Positions 37,212 through 46,065 of a stretch of 64,000 bases of DNA are shown piece by piece. Both the position numbers and the translations under genes were made by a program. Each line of letters opens with the position of its first letter. The stretch's first letter is position 1. Origin of the DNA: Novosphingobium sp. CECT 9465 (GTDB taxonomy: Bacteria; Pseudomonadota; Alphaproteobacteria; Sphingomonadales; Sphingomonadaceae); NCBI RefSeq assembly GCF_920987055.1, contig NZ_CAKLBX010000004.1, positions 62,001 to 126,000 on the forward strand. The letters run 5' to 3'. The notes below the pieces were generated by a model, which saw only the letters and a program-made list of their open reading frames with translations, ran no database searches and had not been told where the DNA came from.

Positions 37212-37249
37212 CTTAGGGTGTCATTTCGCCCTCAGCCGGAACCGACCCC
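37212..37249 (+). repeat. Tn3-type 38-bp terminal repeat, copy 2
   Basis: Exactly 38 bp; read on the minus strand it starts GGGGTCGGTTCC and ends GACACCCTAAG. Identical to copy 3 (55878-55915). The outer GGGG end points right, so the former element body is to the left. The bases after it (AGTAAGTTTTTATT) begin an AT-rich region. Confidence 0.7.
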
Positions 37250-37299
37250 AGTAAGTTTTTATTATTACAAATATATTCAGCTTTTTCTACTAAGCAGAA

Positions 37300-37566
37300 T
37301 TGGAGCTCCTGATTATTAGCTTTATTAGTATTTTGCTTTCCCTAACCATAGCTCTGCTTGTAGATTTACTCTGGCGAGCAGAAGCGAGAGCTGGCAAAAT
37401 ATTGTTAACAGCCGTTACGATGGCTACACTGATCGTCGCAATTGGGTTCGCTCAGGTAGGCTCATCCGAACAAACGGACCCTTTAGTTCCTTGGATTGCC
37501 ATCTTGTCAGCGACGCTCCTGTTAAAGTGGCTTCATACCATATTCCGGGAAACGGACGGAAAATGA
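37300..37566 (+). CDS. Small membrane protein in AT-rich DNA
   Basis: 88 residues from a TTG start, with three hydrophobic stretches (about residues 3-23, 33-53 and 62-80). No family recognised. Base composition is clearly lower in G+C than its neighbours, which suggests a recent origin from another genome. It begins 50 bp after a Tn3-type repeat. No partner gene is visible. From 37567 to about 37855 I see no gene. Confidence 0.4.
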   Translation: MELLIISFISILLSLTIALLVDLLWRAEARAGKILLTAVTMATLIVAIGFAQVGSSEQTDPLVPWIAILSATLLLKWLHTIFRETDGK

Positions 37567-37855
37567 CGCAATTCCTCTGCTTGGGGGGACCCGGATACCG
37601 TCTAAGGTTATTAGGGGCCGGACCGCTTTTTCGGGATGCGCTGTCTTACGTTGAGCAGACCTACATATTCATCTAGCATCGCGATACGCCCTGCCTGCCG
37701 ACACACGGTGCCGGCGATGGGGGTCAGCAAGGTTTTCAGCGCCGTTGACCCTTGAAACGCTAAACGCTCCGGTCCGTTAAGGCCGCGCTTCTCTCTGCCC
37801 GTCGCCTCGAAACAATGTTGAGCGCTTCGACCGCAGCAGAAAATGCCATCGCGGC

Positions 37856-38051
37856 GTAAATGTAGCCTTGTCAGCGATTGAGGCCGGGTTAGGAGTATCA
37901 GTTCTGCCGATCAGCACGACGGGGGCACATGCCGTTCGCACCAGCCCCATCTTCGCTGCAGAAGCACCACTAGTACTGTCTGTCTATGCGTGGGAAGCTG
38001 GAGGAGCGACGGGCGAACTGGTTGCCGCGATGACCGATGTCATATCCGAGC
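37856..38051 (+). pseudogene. LysR-type regulator, C-terminal fragment
   Basis: The frame reads VNVALSAIEAGLGVSVLPIS, then VLSVYAWEAGGATGELVAAM and TDVISER. The EAGLGVSVLP pattern is the effector-domain end of LysR-family regulators. The 5' part is missing, and the IS1182 element at 38052 cuts the 3' end. Confidence 0.5.
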
Positions 38052-39551
38052 GAGACTGTTGAAAAACGCGTGCTTGCGACGGCGATGGAGGCGTGATTCA
38101 CTCTTGGCAGACGGCAAGGGATCACGGACATGATGGGACGGCAGGTGGCACAGGGCGCGCTGTTCTACGGCTTCCGGCTTGATGAGCATGTGCCGGTTGA
38201 CCACCTGCTCCGACGCATCGACGGCGTGTTGGACTTCGGCTTCGTGCGCGAGGCACTGGCGTCGAGCTACAGCGCGAGTGGGCGACCCTCGATCGACCCG
38301 GAGCTGATGCTCAGGATGCTGCTGGTTGGCTATCTGTTCGGCATCCGCTCGGAACGGCGTTTGTGCGAGGAGGTGCACCTCAACCTCGCCTATCGTTGGT
38401 TCTGCCGGCTTGATCTGGCCGACCGGGTGCCCGACCACTCCACCTTCTCCAAGAACCGGCACGGCCGCTTCCGCACCTGCGACCTGCATCGCCTGCTGTT
38501 CGAGCAGGTGGTCGCACGATGCGCCGTGGCCGGGCTAGTGGCGGGGCGCGACGTGGCGGTGGACGGCAGCACGATCATGGCCGACGCCAGCCGCGAGAAG
38601 AAGCTGAAGGGGGCCGACGCCGCAGACGAGCTTCGTGGCAGGGAAAGCATATCGCGACCCGTCGCCGAATACCTGGCGGCGCTCGATGCCGCGTTGCCGC
38701 CGGGCCCCGACGAACCGGCGCCCGTCGATCCGACCAGCATATCGCCGACCGACCCGCAGGCGGCGCTCACCTGCAAGCACGGACCGGCGCGATACGCATA
38801 CGCCATCAACCCCCTGCTTGACCTCGACACCGACTGCATCCTCGACGTGGAGGCCACGCCCGCCCGCTTCGCAGCCGAGGTGGCGGCGACCCGGACGCTG
38901 GTGTCACGCGCCGGCATCAGGCTGGGCATCGAACCCGCCAGTCTCTCGGCCGACAAGGCGTATGGTAGCGGTCCGCTGCTCCGCTGGCTGATCGACCGGA
39001 ACATCACGCCATACATCCCGGTCATCGACCGGACCCGCCAGCGGGACGCCTTCTTCACCCGGGATGCCTTCCGCTACGACCGGGAAGCGGATGCCTACCG
39101 CTGTCCGGCGGACAAGCTGCTCGGCTATTGCGGCACCAACCGGACCAAGCAGGTGCGCGTCTACCGAAGCCGGCCGGCCGATTGCGCCGCCTGCGAGCTG
39201 AAGCCGCAATGCACCATCGGTCCGAAGCGGGGTGTCACCCGGCTCGTCAGCGAGGAAGCCCGCGATACCGTGCGCGCCCTTGCCGGCACCAAGGCCTATG
39301 TGCACGCACGGCGTCGAAGACAGCGGATCGAGCGCGTGTTCGGCCATCTGAAACGCAACCTGGGGCTACGAACGCTCAAGCTGCGGGGCCTGTCAGGAGC
39401 CGCCGAGGAGTTCACCATGGCTGCCGCGGCATACAACCTTCAGTTGCTCGCCCGGCAGGCCGCGGCGGCCTGATACGCGGCGTATCCCCGGTGGCCGGCG
39501 TCACCAGCCATCCGCCACGCCGATTTCGCGCAAGCCTTTTTCAACGGTCTC
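38052..39551 (+). mobile_element. IS1182-family insertion sequence with target duplication
   Basis: 1500 bp. The left tip is GAGACTGTTGAAAAA and the right tip (reverse complement) GAGACCGTTGAAAAA, 14 of 15 matching. GAGC flanks it on both sides (38048-38051 and 39552-39555), a 4-bp target duplication. It is inserted at the end of a LysR-type gene fragment. Confidence 0.7.
38130..39473 (+). CDS. IS1182-family transposase
   Basis: 447 residues. Family features are QGALFYGFRLDEHVPVDHLL at the start, IDPELMLRMLLVGYLFGIRS, RVPDHSTFSKNR, AVDGSTIMADASREKK (first Asp), SADKAYGSG (second Asp), the zinc-like CAACELKPQC and RIERVFGHLKRNLGLR with the Glu. DDE enzyme. It appears complete inside its IS. 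Confidence 0.9.
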   Translation: MMGRQVAQGALFYGFRLDEHVPVDHLLRRIDGVLDFGFVREALASSYSASGRPSIDPELMLRMLLVGYLFGIRSERRLCEEVHLNLAYRWFCRLDLADRVPDHSTFSKNRHGRFRTCDLHRLLFEQVVARCAVAGLVAGRDVAVDGSTIMADASREKKLKGADAADELRGRESISRPVAEYLAALDAALPPGPDEPAPVDPTSISPTDPQAALTCKHGPARYAYAINPLLDLDTDCILDVEATPARFAAEVAATRTLVSRAGIRLGIEPASLSADKAYGSGPLLRWLIDRNITPYIPVIDRTRQRDAFFTRDAFRYDREADAYRCPADKLLGYCGTNRTKQVRVYRSRPADCAACELKPQCTIGPKRGVTRLVSEEARDTVRALAGTKAYVHARRRRQRIERVFGHLKRNLGLRTLKLRGLSGAAEEFTMAAAAYNLQLLARQAAAA

Positions 39552-39769
39552 GAGCGCTAACGAGAGCTAAGCCTCAAGCCAGGCATGCTCTCAAAAACCG
39601 AGCGTATATCTGGGTCCGTTCTATGTACCGACCCCTTTATTGCAGTTCCAGGCGATCATCATTGCGAGCCGCTACATCTATCGATCCGTTCAGAAGCCGT
39701 TAACCATTCCAGTCGGTCCAGGTTCCCGTATTCGTTAGCGGTTGAGGTTGAAGGGCATAAAGATTGACC

Positions 39770-40414
39770 ATGGCCTTAGATCGACGACAGATGCTGCAAC
39801 TCGGGACCCTGATTGCCGGTGGATGGGCCGTCAGCTCAGTCCTGAAACGAACTGCACCGATCGGCCGGGATGTCGCTAATCCCGAGGCACTGGCGGCTAT
39901 CTTCGACGACCGAAGATCTCCTGCGAGTGGCCCGCCTACAGCGTCGCTCCGTTTGGCGGCCTTTACCGACTATCGATGCCCTGCGTGCAGGCGTGCATTC
40001 CCGGCCATGGAGGAAGCGATCCTGAGCGACGGAGATGTCCGCGTCATCTACAAGGACTGGCCAATTTTCGGACCGCCCTCGGAGCGCGCTGCGCAAGTTG
40101 CGCTCGCAAGTGCCGAGCAGGGTATTTACCCGGCGGTTCACAAGCAGCTCATGATCGACAGCAGAACCATCAGCGACAGCGTTTTGCAAGATATCGTCGA
40201 AAAAGCAGGCGGTAATTGGAAGCGTATGAGTGCTTACCTAGTATCACACGACCAGCAGATCATGGCGCAGCTGCGTGCCAATGGGGCGCAGGCTCTCACC
40301 CTCGGGCTGGCGGGGACACCGGGCTACCTTGCCGGATCGGTGCTGGTAGTGGGCGCTATCGACAAAGCTGATTTCCTTAGGCTGTTCGCGCGCGCACGCA
40401 GTTCGAGGAAATGA
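39770..40414 (+). CDS. DsbA-family thioredoxin-fold oxidoreductase
   Basis: 214 residues. The N-terminus (RRQMLQLGTLIAGGWAV) looks like a Tat or membrane-anchoring signal, so the domain is periplasmic. The active site is CPAC at residues 70-73 in FTDYRCPACRRAFPAME, and the cis-Pro loop is LGLAGTPGYLAG. It should oxidise or shuffle disulfides in exported proteins. I start at the ATG at 39770, not the TTG 6 bp upstream. The family is common on conjugative plasmids, where it helps pilus assembly, but no transfer genes lie nearby. Confidence 0.8.
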   Translation: MALDRRQMLQLGTLIAGGWAVSSVLKRTAPIGRDVANPEALAAIFDDRRSPASGPPTASLRLAAFTDYRCPACRRAFPAMEEAILSDGDVRVIYKDWPIFGPPSERAAQVALASAEQGIYPAVHKQLMIDSRTISDSVLQDIVEKAGGNWKRMSAYLVSHDQQIMAQLRANGAQALTLGLAGTPGYLAGSVLVVGAIDKADFLRLFARARSSRK

Positions 40415-40447
40415 TATTGGACTGCACACCTACCGATCTGGTTTTTG

Positions 40448-40873
40448 TTAAATTGCCATGCTCATTATGTCTTTGTACGCTGAGAGAACCTTATTGCGCA
40501 CTTGCAGCGTCGCCTCAAACCCGATTGAAGCCGCTTGCCGGGCAAGCATAACCTTTGCGATATCGGTGGTTTCGCCCCGTTCATAGGCGACCGTCAACGC
40601 CCCGGCCTTTGCACCTGTTTCGTTTACTTTTAGCACCTGTTCTACAATTGTCGATGCGAAGCTGCTATTCGCTCCAGTAGCCGAGCCAACTGAGCCAGGG
40701 CCTTCAACTTTTTGCAGCACTTGGCTCATGGCCGCATCAAACGTAGGCCTTGCAATCCCGCCAGCGCTTGCCGGCGACGCCGCACTGCTGTTGACGACAT
40801 TTCGGAGGGCGGAATTCCGGTCGAGAACCGCACTTCGCAAGGCCATGACATCACTGACCGAAATATTGCTCAC
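40448..40873 (-). CDS. fliE: Flagellar hook-basal body protein FliE
   Basis: About 141 residues. The C-terminal half (FDAAMSQVLQKVEG, then ERGETTDIAKVMLARQAASI and FEATLQVRNKVLSAYKDIM) is the conserved FliE region that links the MS ring and the rod. I choose the GTG at 40873 because GGGAG lies upstream and the N-terminus SVSDVMALRSAVLDRNSALR fits the family. No other flagellar gene is in the window, so this is an orphan. Confidence 0.75.
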   Translation of the reverse strand: MSNISVSDVMALRSAVLDRNSALRNVVNSSAASPASAGGIARPTFDAAMSQVLQKVEGPGSVGSATGANSSFASTIVEQVLKVNETGAKAGALTVAYERGETTDIAKVMLARQAASIGFEATLQVRNKVLSAYKDIMSMAI

Positions 40874-41075
40874 AACAATCTCCCAAGCGAAACGGTAGCT
40901 GGGAAGCGTTACGAGATGGTTAAAAAACCTTAGGACAGATTGCCGATGTTTTAAGGGGACCGGCGCAGCCGCGTTGCTCGGGGCGAAGAGGCTTGCCGGT
41001 CTGCTCGTGTGCGCCTCTGGAACGTGCACCGCCGAAGAACCCTGAGGGGTAAGCTTCGCCGTCGCGTAAAATAAG

Positions 41076-42242
41076 ATGCGGCCTGTCATGTTCAGACAAC
41101 CTTGGGGTCGGCCCGCGGTTGGGGATCACGAGATGGCCTGTGTTGCAACGCATCGCGCCGAACGAACGGCGGAAGAGCGATCACGGTCCTTTCATATCCT
41201 CAACGTTCTACGCGGTCTCGCCGCTATGAGCGTCATCACCTTGCATTATCCGCAAGCCTTTGCGCCTTTCGTAGCGAGCGGAGCATACCTTGCCGTTGAC
41301 CTGTTTTTTGTCATGAGCGGCTTCGTGCTCGCCCGCGCTTACGATGTAAGGCTTCAAGACGGAATGGGTGGCAGAGCGTTCATCGTCACTCGGCTGATAC
41401 GCCTTTACCCATTCTATATCCTGGCCCTGGCGCTGGGCACCGTTGAATTAGCATACTATTATCGAAACGATCATCTCGCAGCAGAGATAATACTGTCCAG
41501 CGTCTTCAACTTCGTGATGTTGCCATCGCCGCCTGTGGGCATCCCCTACCAACCGCTGTTTCCTGCCAACTTCGTAGCTTGGACTCTTTCATTCGAGCTG
41601 TTCGCGAACGCTGCTTACGGCTTTGGTTTTGGGGTTCTAACTCACAAACGACTGGGAGTGATCGTTGGTATATCGGGTTTGATGCTTTTGGCATTGGCGC
41701 TCGTTCGCGGCAATCTCAATGGAGGAGCATATTGGCCTGATGCTCATCTTGCCGCAATCAGGGTCACCTTTTCATTCTTTGTCGGAGTTTTGATTCATCG
41801 CGCGCGGGAGACAGGAAAACTAGCACCGCTATTTTCCGTGAAATTACCCCAAATCATCATCATCGCAATCACGGTCGGTGCCCTTGGTTCACCCATATCA
41901 CCTGTTTTGCGGGGGTTATTCGATGCGGCCTGCGTGCTGCTCGTCTTTCCACTGATTGTAGCCGCTTCGATTGGACGCAACCCTGTACCAAGCCGAGGAA
42001 TGTGCGCTTTCCTCGGGGAAATTTCTTATCCCATCTATGTCTTGCAAATCCCCGTCTTCACGATTGGGGTAATGGGCCTGCCCAAACTTCTACCAGGTCT
42101 GCCGCAATTACCCGCTCCCTGGTCCGGGATTCTCCTGCTGGCTGCACTCTGCACCGCGTCCTGGTTCATGGCCACGCGCATCGATATCCCGCTGAGGCGC
42201 CGGTTGAACGCTGCGGTACTGCGGCATCTCCAACCTGGGTAG
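41076..42242 (+). CDS. Acyltransferase family 3 membrane protein
   Basis: Up to 388 residues. It has the OafA/YrhL-type start (RSFHILNVLRGLAAMSVITLHY, with the conserved Arg and His) and about ten hydrophobic spans. DLFFVMSGFVLARAYD and FLGEISYPIYVLQIP are typical. It transfers acyl groups, commonly acetyl or succinyl, to polysaccharide or lipid at the cytoplasmic membrane. The true start could be a later ATG (for example 41091 or 41133). IS1380 copy 2 begins 4 bp after the stop. Confidence 0.8.
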   Translation: MRPVMFRQPWGRPAVGDHEMACVATHRAERTAEERSRSFHILNVLRGLAAMSVITLHYPQAFAPFVASGAYLAVDLFFVMSGFVLARAYDVRLQDGMGGRAFIVTRLIRLYPFYILALALGTVELAYYYRNDHLAAEIILSSVFNFVMLPSPPVGIPYQPLFPANFVAWTLSFELFANAAYGFGFGVLTHKRLGVIVGISGLMLLALALVRGNLNGGAYWPDAHLAAIRVTFSFFVGVLIHRARETGKLAPLFSVKLPQIIIIAITVGALGSPISPVLRGLFDAACVLLVFPLIVAASIGRNPVPSRGMCAFLGEISYPIYVLQIPVFTIGVMGLPKLLPGLPQLPAPWSGILLLAALCTASWFMATRIDIPLRRRLNAAVLRHLQPG

Positions 42243-42245
42243 AGG

Positions 42246-43902
42246 CTTAACCCCACTATTCATGAGGCCACCGCTCTGGGTTCGTCCGAGCATGATTTGT
42301 CGGTCGCCGGGTGATCAGGGCAAGCGCCTCCGGCGGCGTTTTTTCACCGCGTCAGGATCAATGGGCTTTTCGAGGTTGAAGGACGAGGGCTTGGGCTTTC
42401 GGCGGCACTGCCGGGCTAGTTATGTGGGTGCCGGCCGGAGGCCGGTGGCAATGGCTCTGAACAGGCTGGCATCGGGGCAGGCTGACGCGAAGGCGACGCG
42501 GATGCGCGTAGCGGTTTCGATGACGCGGGCGGCGACCTTGAGCAATCGCAGGCGCAGCGTTGCGAACTCGGCAACGGCGAGCGGGGCAGCCTTCGGGATT
42601 TCCTGCTGGATGCGCCACACGAGCCAGTAGGCGGCGGTGTGCAGGATGATGCGCATCTGGTTGGCGTTGGCAGATCGGCACGAGGTACGATCGCTGGCGA
42701 GCTGGGTCTTGTGGCGCTTGATCAGGTTCTCGGCGTTGCCGCGAGCGCAGTAGAGGGTGTCGTAGATTTGCTCAGCCGAGCCTTCGGCCAGCGAGGTGAC
42801 GACATAGCGGATATCCATGCCCAGCGTGCTGGCCTCGATCCGGGCGACGACGCGGCGCTGGCACTTCCAGCTCTTCGCGCCGTAGCGGGTCTCGGCATAG
42901 TTGCGCAGGACCGGGTATTGGCGCTGAGCCCGCTTAACCGCGCAGGCATCAGCGGCAGCGACGATTTCGGGATCAGCACGCAGCGCGGCGTTGGTTGGCA
43001 GGCCGAACACGTAATCGACGCCGGCCGGCTCGCAAAAGGCCATGACCTCGGGTCGGCCATAGTGCCCGTCGCCGCGGATGGTGATGTGCGTTTCGGGCCA
43101 GTGCCGGCGCAGATGGCGCACCAGGCGCCGGATGTGGCCGGCAGCTTCGGCGCCCGACGGTGTCTTGCCGGTGCGCAGTAGCATCGCCACCGGTCGGCCG
43201 GTGGCAGTGTCGTAGACATGGATCGGCAGGAAGCAGCGCTCGCCATGATGCCCGTTCCAGAAGGAGAGCTGCTGATAGCCATGAACAACATCACAGGTGT
43301 CATCGATATCCAGCGTCACCGCCGCCGGCGCGGCAGGGTAACTGGCGCAGTAGATGTCGATCATCGCGGACATCATCCTGGCCAACTCGCGTGTGGTCGG
43401 CGCATTTTCCCACCGGCTCATCGTTGGTTGGCTGGCCAGCCCCGCGCCCGATCCCGGCAGCTTGCCCAGCGCCAGGCGGAAGCCCGGATCGTCACGCAGA
43501 GCGTCGAGATCATCGGCGTCCTCGTAGCCGCACGCGATCGCGAACACGCGGGCACGCAGTATGTCATCAAGGCGATGGATCACCCGCGCAGGATCGCGCG
43601 GATCGGCAATGCAAGCCGCAAGCCGCCGGCAAAGCCCCATCGCGCGCTCGGCCTGTGCCAGCAGCAGAACACCGCCATCCGAGGTGAGCCGACCTCCGTC
43701 GAACGCGGCTGTGATCTTCTTGCGCCCGATCGCTGGAAACGAAAATCCCGGCGCGCTATCATCGCTCCCGGCGGGTGTGGTCCGTGGCATAAATTGCCTC
43801 GCTGCAGGAATGGCCTAGACACCCATTTTCCTACATCAAAGCAATCGCTTAAACCACTCCCGCCAACCCTTCTGACCGAACCCGATGAATAAGCCGGGCT
43901 AG
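42246..43902 (-). mobile_element. IS1380-family insertion sequence, copy 2
   Basis: The right tip (reverse complement) is CTAGCCCGGCTTATTCATC ending at 43902; the left tip, CTTAACCCCACTATTCATG at 42246, is a degenerate match. About 1657 bp, opposite in orientation to copy 1 at 35051-36705. The two copies in inverse orientation could invert or mobilise the 5.5 kb between them. Confidence 0.65.
42420..43790 (-). CDS. IS1380-family transposase, copy 2
   Basis: 456 residues, same length as copy 1 and nearly identical. Differences are scattered (for example TTRELARMMSAMIDIYCASY versus STRELARMMAEMIGVYCASY), so they are not a very recent duplication. All catalytic segments (DIDDTCDVVHG, RGDGHYGRPEVMAF, GNAENLIKRHKTQL) are intact. 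Confidence 0.88.
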   Translation of the reverse strand: MPRTTPAGSDDSAPGFSFPAIGRKKITAAFDGGRLTSDGGVLLLAQAERAMGLCRRLAACIADPRDPARVIHRLDDILRARVFAIACGYEDADDLDALRDDPGFRLALGKLPGSGAGLASQPTMSRWENAPTTRELARMMSAMIDIYCASYPAAPAAVTLDIDDTCDVVHGYQQLSFWNGHHGERCFLPIHVYDTATGRPVAMLLRTGKTPSGAEAAGHIRRLVRHLRRHWPETHITIRGDGHYGRPEVMAFCEPAGVDYVFGLPTNAALRADPEIVAAADACAVKRAQRQYPVLRNYAETRYGAKSWKCQRRVVARIEASTLGMDIRYVVTSLAEGSAEQIYDTLYCARGNAENLIKRHKTQLASDRTSCRSANANQMRIILHTAAYWLVWRIQQEIPKAAPLAVAEFATLRLRLLKVAARVIETATRIRVAFASACPDASLFRAIATGLRPAPT

Positions 43903-43964
43903 GCTTCTGCAAGAAACGGCACGAACGCAAGCCACTGCGCTGATCCCTTATGTGGACAAGCGTT

Positions 43965-43983
43965 CATGTCCACATGCAAACAT
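43965..43983 (-). repeat. Partition-type 19-mer, copy flanking the GNAT gene
   Basis: On the minus strand it reads ATGTTTGCATGTGGACATG, one base different from the 19-mer at 44559-44577 and 62835-62853. It lies just beyond the 3' end of the GNAT gene. Confidence 0.5.
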
Positions 43984-44032
43984 ATCGACTGATCCGCCTT
44001 TGTCACTTTCTGGTCGATAGCTACGGACTCGA

Positions 44033-44497
44033 CTACAGGTGAAGTCCAAGAAAGGATGCGCCGGGAACCGGGTTGAAGGAAATCGGCTCCGCCGCGACGA
44101 AACCAAGAGTCTCATACAGCTTGCGCGCGGGGACGAACTTCGCTTGCACATCGAGCCTCATTTCGCTGTAGCCCACAGTGCGAGCTTCCTCGATCAGACG
44201 TTCAGCGAGCGCGCGACCAAGATGCCGTCCCTGAGCCTGGGGACGAACATATAGTCGTTTCATCTCGCATATCTCGTGTGTGACTTGGCGCATCGCTACG
44301 CAGCCTTCGATTTCCCCCTCCCGGTCCGCAAGCAGCACGCATCCTTTGGGCGCCGCATACTTCCCAGGCAAGTTTGCAAACTCAGCGTCATTATTCTGAT
44401 AGTCGAGATTGACCGGCGAATTAGCGATGAACTCACGCCAGATGCCCAGCACCGAAGCTGTGTCACGAGGAAAGATCGCGTGCCTAATAACTACCAT
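44033..44497 (-). CDS. GNAT-family N-acetyltransferase
   Basis: 154 residues starting at MVVIRHAIFPRDTASVLGIW. The acetyl-CoA binding segment is CEMKRLYVRPQAQGRHLGRA (R/Q-x-x-G-x-G/A type), followed by LIEEARTVGYSEMRLDV and ARKLYETLGFVAAEPI. The substrate is unknown. The frame stays open upstream of the ATG, but that part is not protein-like. The block from 43.96 to 44.58 kb is flanked on both sides by partition-type 19-mers, which suggests transfer from a partition locus. Confidence 0.8.
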   Translation of the reverse strand: MVVIRHAIFPRDTASVLGIWREFIANSPVNLDYQNNDAEFANLPGKYAAPKGCVLLADREGEIEGCVAMRQVTHEICEMKRLYVRPQAQGRHLGRALAERLIEEARTVGYSEMRLDVQAKFVPARKLYETLGFVAAEPISFNPVPGASFLGLHL

Positions 44498-44558
44498 AGC
44501 GTGATTGCTTCGCCGAAAATCGTGGCGGCAATAGGACAGTGTCGTGGCGTTAACTGCC

Positions 44559-44577
44559 ATGTTTGCATGTGAACATG
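44559..44577 (+). repeat. Partition-type 19-mer upstream of the GNAT gene
   Basis: ATGTTTGCATGTGAACATG, identical to 62835-62853 next to the third partition module. It lies 61 bp upstream of the GNAT start. Confidence 0.55.
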
Positions 44578-44589
44578 ACGACATTGAGT

Positions 44590-45010
44590 TTAACTTCGGC
44601 CCAGGCTCCTTCCGATCAACCAAAGCTGGAAAACATGGGCCGCCACGAACGCGCCTCCAATAAAGATCGGGGACGGTAACAGCATCCCCTCCTGCCCTGG
44701 CCTCGGCGTTAGGGTCATCGCGGTAACATTGAACAGCCCCAGCACACAGATCGCAAGGAAGGGCGTGAAGCTGAGAGCTAGAACGCGAGGTGCGGACCAA
44801 TTCACCAAATTGGAAAGCGGCTCTGATCGTGATTGTGTTGAAAAAGTCGGTGCTGAGGTGCGTCCCGCCGATTTTCGGTAACAATGATGCAGACGGCCCG
44901 CGCCCTGCGAATCATTGATGCGCCTGCCACTGCGCCTGAATTCGAATATTACCCAAGGAAATGCCTCTGAGAGTTTTTCAACACAATCATCGTGAAAGCC
45001 GCCATTGCAT
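44590..45010 (-). pseudogene. Small membrane protein gene split by a MITE
   Basis: Removing the MITE and one target duplication restores a frame that starts with ATG at 45010 (MQWRLSRSEPLSNLVNWSAP) and runs to 44590 through ALSFTPFLAICVLGLFNV and PIFIGGAFVAAHVFQLWLI, two membrane spans. The element lies near codon 7. A shortened product could still start at a TTG at 44808. Family unknown. Confidence 0.5.
44831..44988. mobile_element. 158-bp MITE with 15-bp terminal repeats and 5-bp target duplication
   Basis: GATTGTGTTGAAAAA at 44831-44845 and its exact reverse complement at 44974-44988 bound 128 bp without a gene. ATCGT flanks both sides (44826-44830 and 44989-44993), which is the mark of transposition. 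No transposase inside, so it must be mobilised in trans. Confidence 0.8.
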
Positions 45011-45262
45011 CGGCAGTTTCCTTTCCTGCCGGAAACGGGCGTTTGCCCGGATGGACAATCCGATCATCACCAGTGCGAAGATGGCGTCACCTCAAGGTTT
45101 GTGCGCCAGACAACGATTTGGCAGACATAATGCGAACATCGGCTAATTAGCGAGCTTGAGGCGCGACATGGGATCGTTGAGCTGGCGGAATTCACCGCCA
45201 GGCGGACGCTCCGCCTGCCCTCAAAGGCAGCCGCCGGGCAGGCTACGCCGCGGGGTACGATG

Positions 45263-45589
45263 CTACTGACATGGCCAAGCCTTCGCTAACGAGCGTTCAG
45301 CTCCGGCCACCATATGAACACTCATAAAATAGCTATTCTGCTCCGCCCAGCGTAAATATGCCGCGCGCAGCGCCGATCGGTCATAGCGTGGAGCGCGGCA
45401 TTCCGCTTTTCGCGCGACGATCATCATGTCGAGCACGCCTTGGAGGTAAGCGCCGCATCGCGGCTCATTCGCTTGACAGCTTACGAACAACGCCGAGCCC
45501 GTCGCCGACGCGGGTTCGGTTTGGCCGATCGCACTATCAGGCAGGGCGGCCAAAGCGGCGCATAACAATATCCATCGCCTTGGCCGCAT
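45263..45589 (-). CDS. Rap1a/Tai-like small exported protein
   Basis: 108 residues with a signal peptide (RRWILLCAALAALPDSAIG). The mature part, LFVSCQANEPRCGAYLQGVL, then CRAPRYDRSALRAAYLRWAE and AKAWPC, fits the Rap1a/Tai fold of small helical periplasmic proteins with two disulfides. Some members are immunity proteins against type VI amidases; many have no known role. No effector gene lies nearby. It precedes no obvious operon partner except the PepSY gene 75 bp upstream on the same strand. Confidence 0.55.
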   Translation of the reverse strand: MRPRRWILLCAALAALPDSAIGQTEPASATGSALFVSCQANEPRCGAYLQGVLDMMIVARKAECRAPRYDRSALRAAYLRWAEQNSYFMSVHMVAGAERSLAKAWPCQ

Positions 45590-45664
45590 TTTCGTCTCCT
45601 ATTCCGCAGTATCATTTCGGAAGGGGCGCACGGCCCTCGACGGCCGGCGCCCCGTGCTGATCCA

Positions 45665-45988
45665 TCATTCGCGGCCGAGCACCTGGCCTTCGGGCGTGAC
45701 GAACAGTTCGATCGTCTTTCCGTCGCTGTTCTTGCCCTTGATTTCATAGAGCGTGCTTCCGTCCGCCTTTCGGGTGACTTGCTCCGCTTTGCTTATTGAC
45801 GCGAGTTGCGCGCGTGCCGCGTTCATCGCGGCCTCGGGCACCTGAGCAAGCGGGATGTCTCGTTCGCTGTGCTTGCCGATTATCCGGTTTTCGTTCGCCT
45901 CGTGGTTTTGCGCGATCGCCACGCCCGCGATCGCCAGCGCGGCCGCGCCCACGCCTGCGACAACAGTGAGAGTTCGTTTGCTAGCCAT
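45665..45988 (-). CDS. PepSY-domain protein, exported
   Basis: 107 residues from MASKRTLTVVAGVGAAALAI, with a signal or anchor helix. The PepSY-like part is [20 protein letters not shown], then KADGSTLYEIKGKNSDGKTI and LFVTPEGQVLGRE. PepSY domains often act as peptidase inhibitors or regulatory sensors in the periplasm. It lies just downstream of the DUF1259 gene in the same orientation. The frame extends 27 codons upstream and overlaps that gene, but the chosen ATG directly precedes the signal helix. Confidence 0.7.
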   Translation of the reverse strand: MASKRTLTVVAGVGAAALAIAGVAIAQNHEANENRIIGKHSERDIPLAQVPEAAMNAARAQLASISKAEQVTRKADGSTLYEIKGKNSDGKTIELFVTPEGQVLGRE

Positions 45989-46065
45989 GTTCCATTCCAC
46001 TTCCTGCATAAGGGCCGTGGGGTCGGGCGGGCGGCGGTTACGGCCCAATGAGCCGTCGTCCGAGT

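Noticed and set aside
34548..37249. A small Tn3-like unit (TIME) between repeat copies 1 and 2
   Set aside because: The repeats are in the same orientation, not inverted, so they cannot be the two ends of one element.
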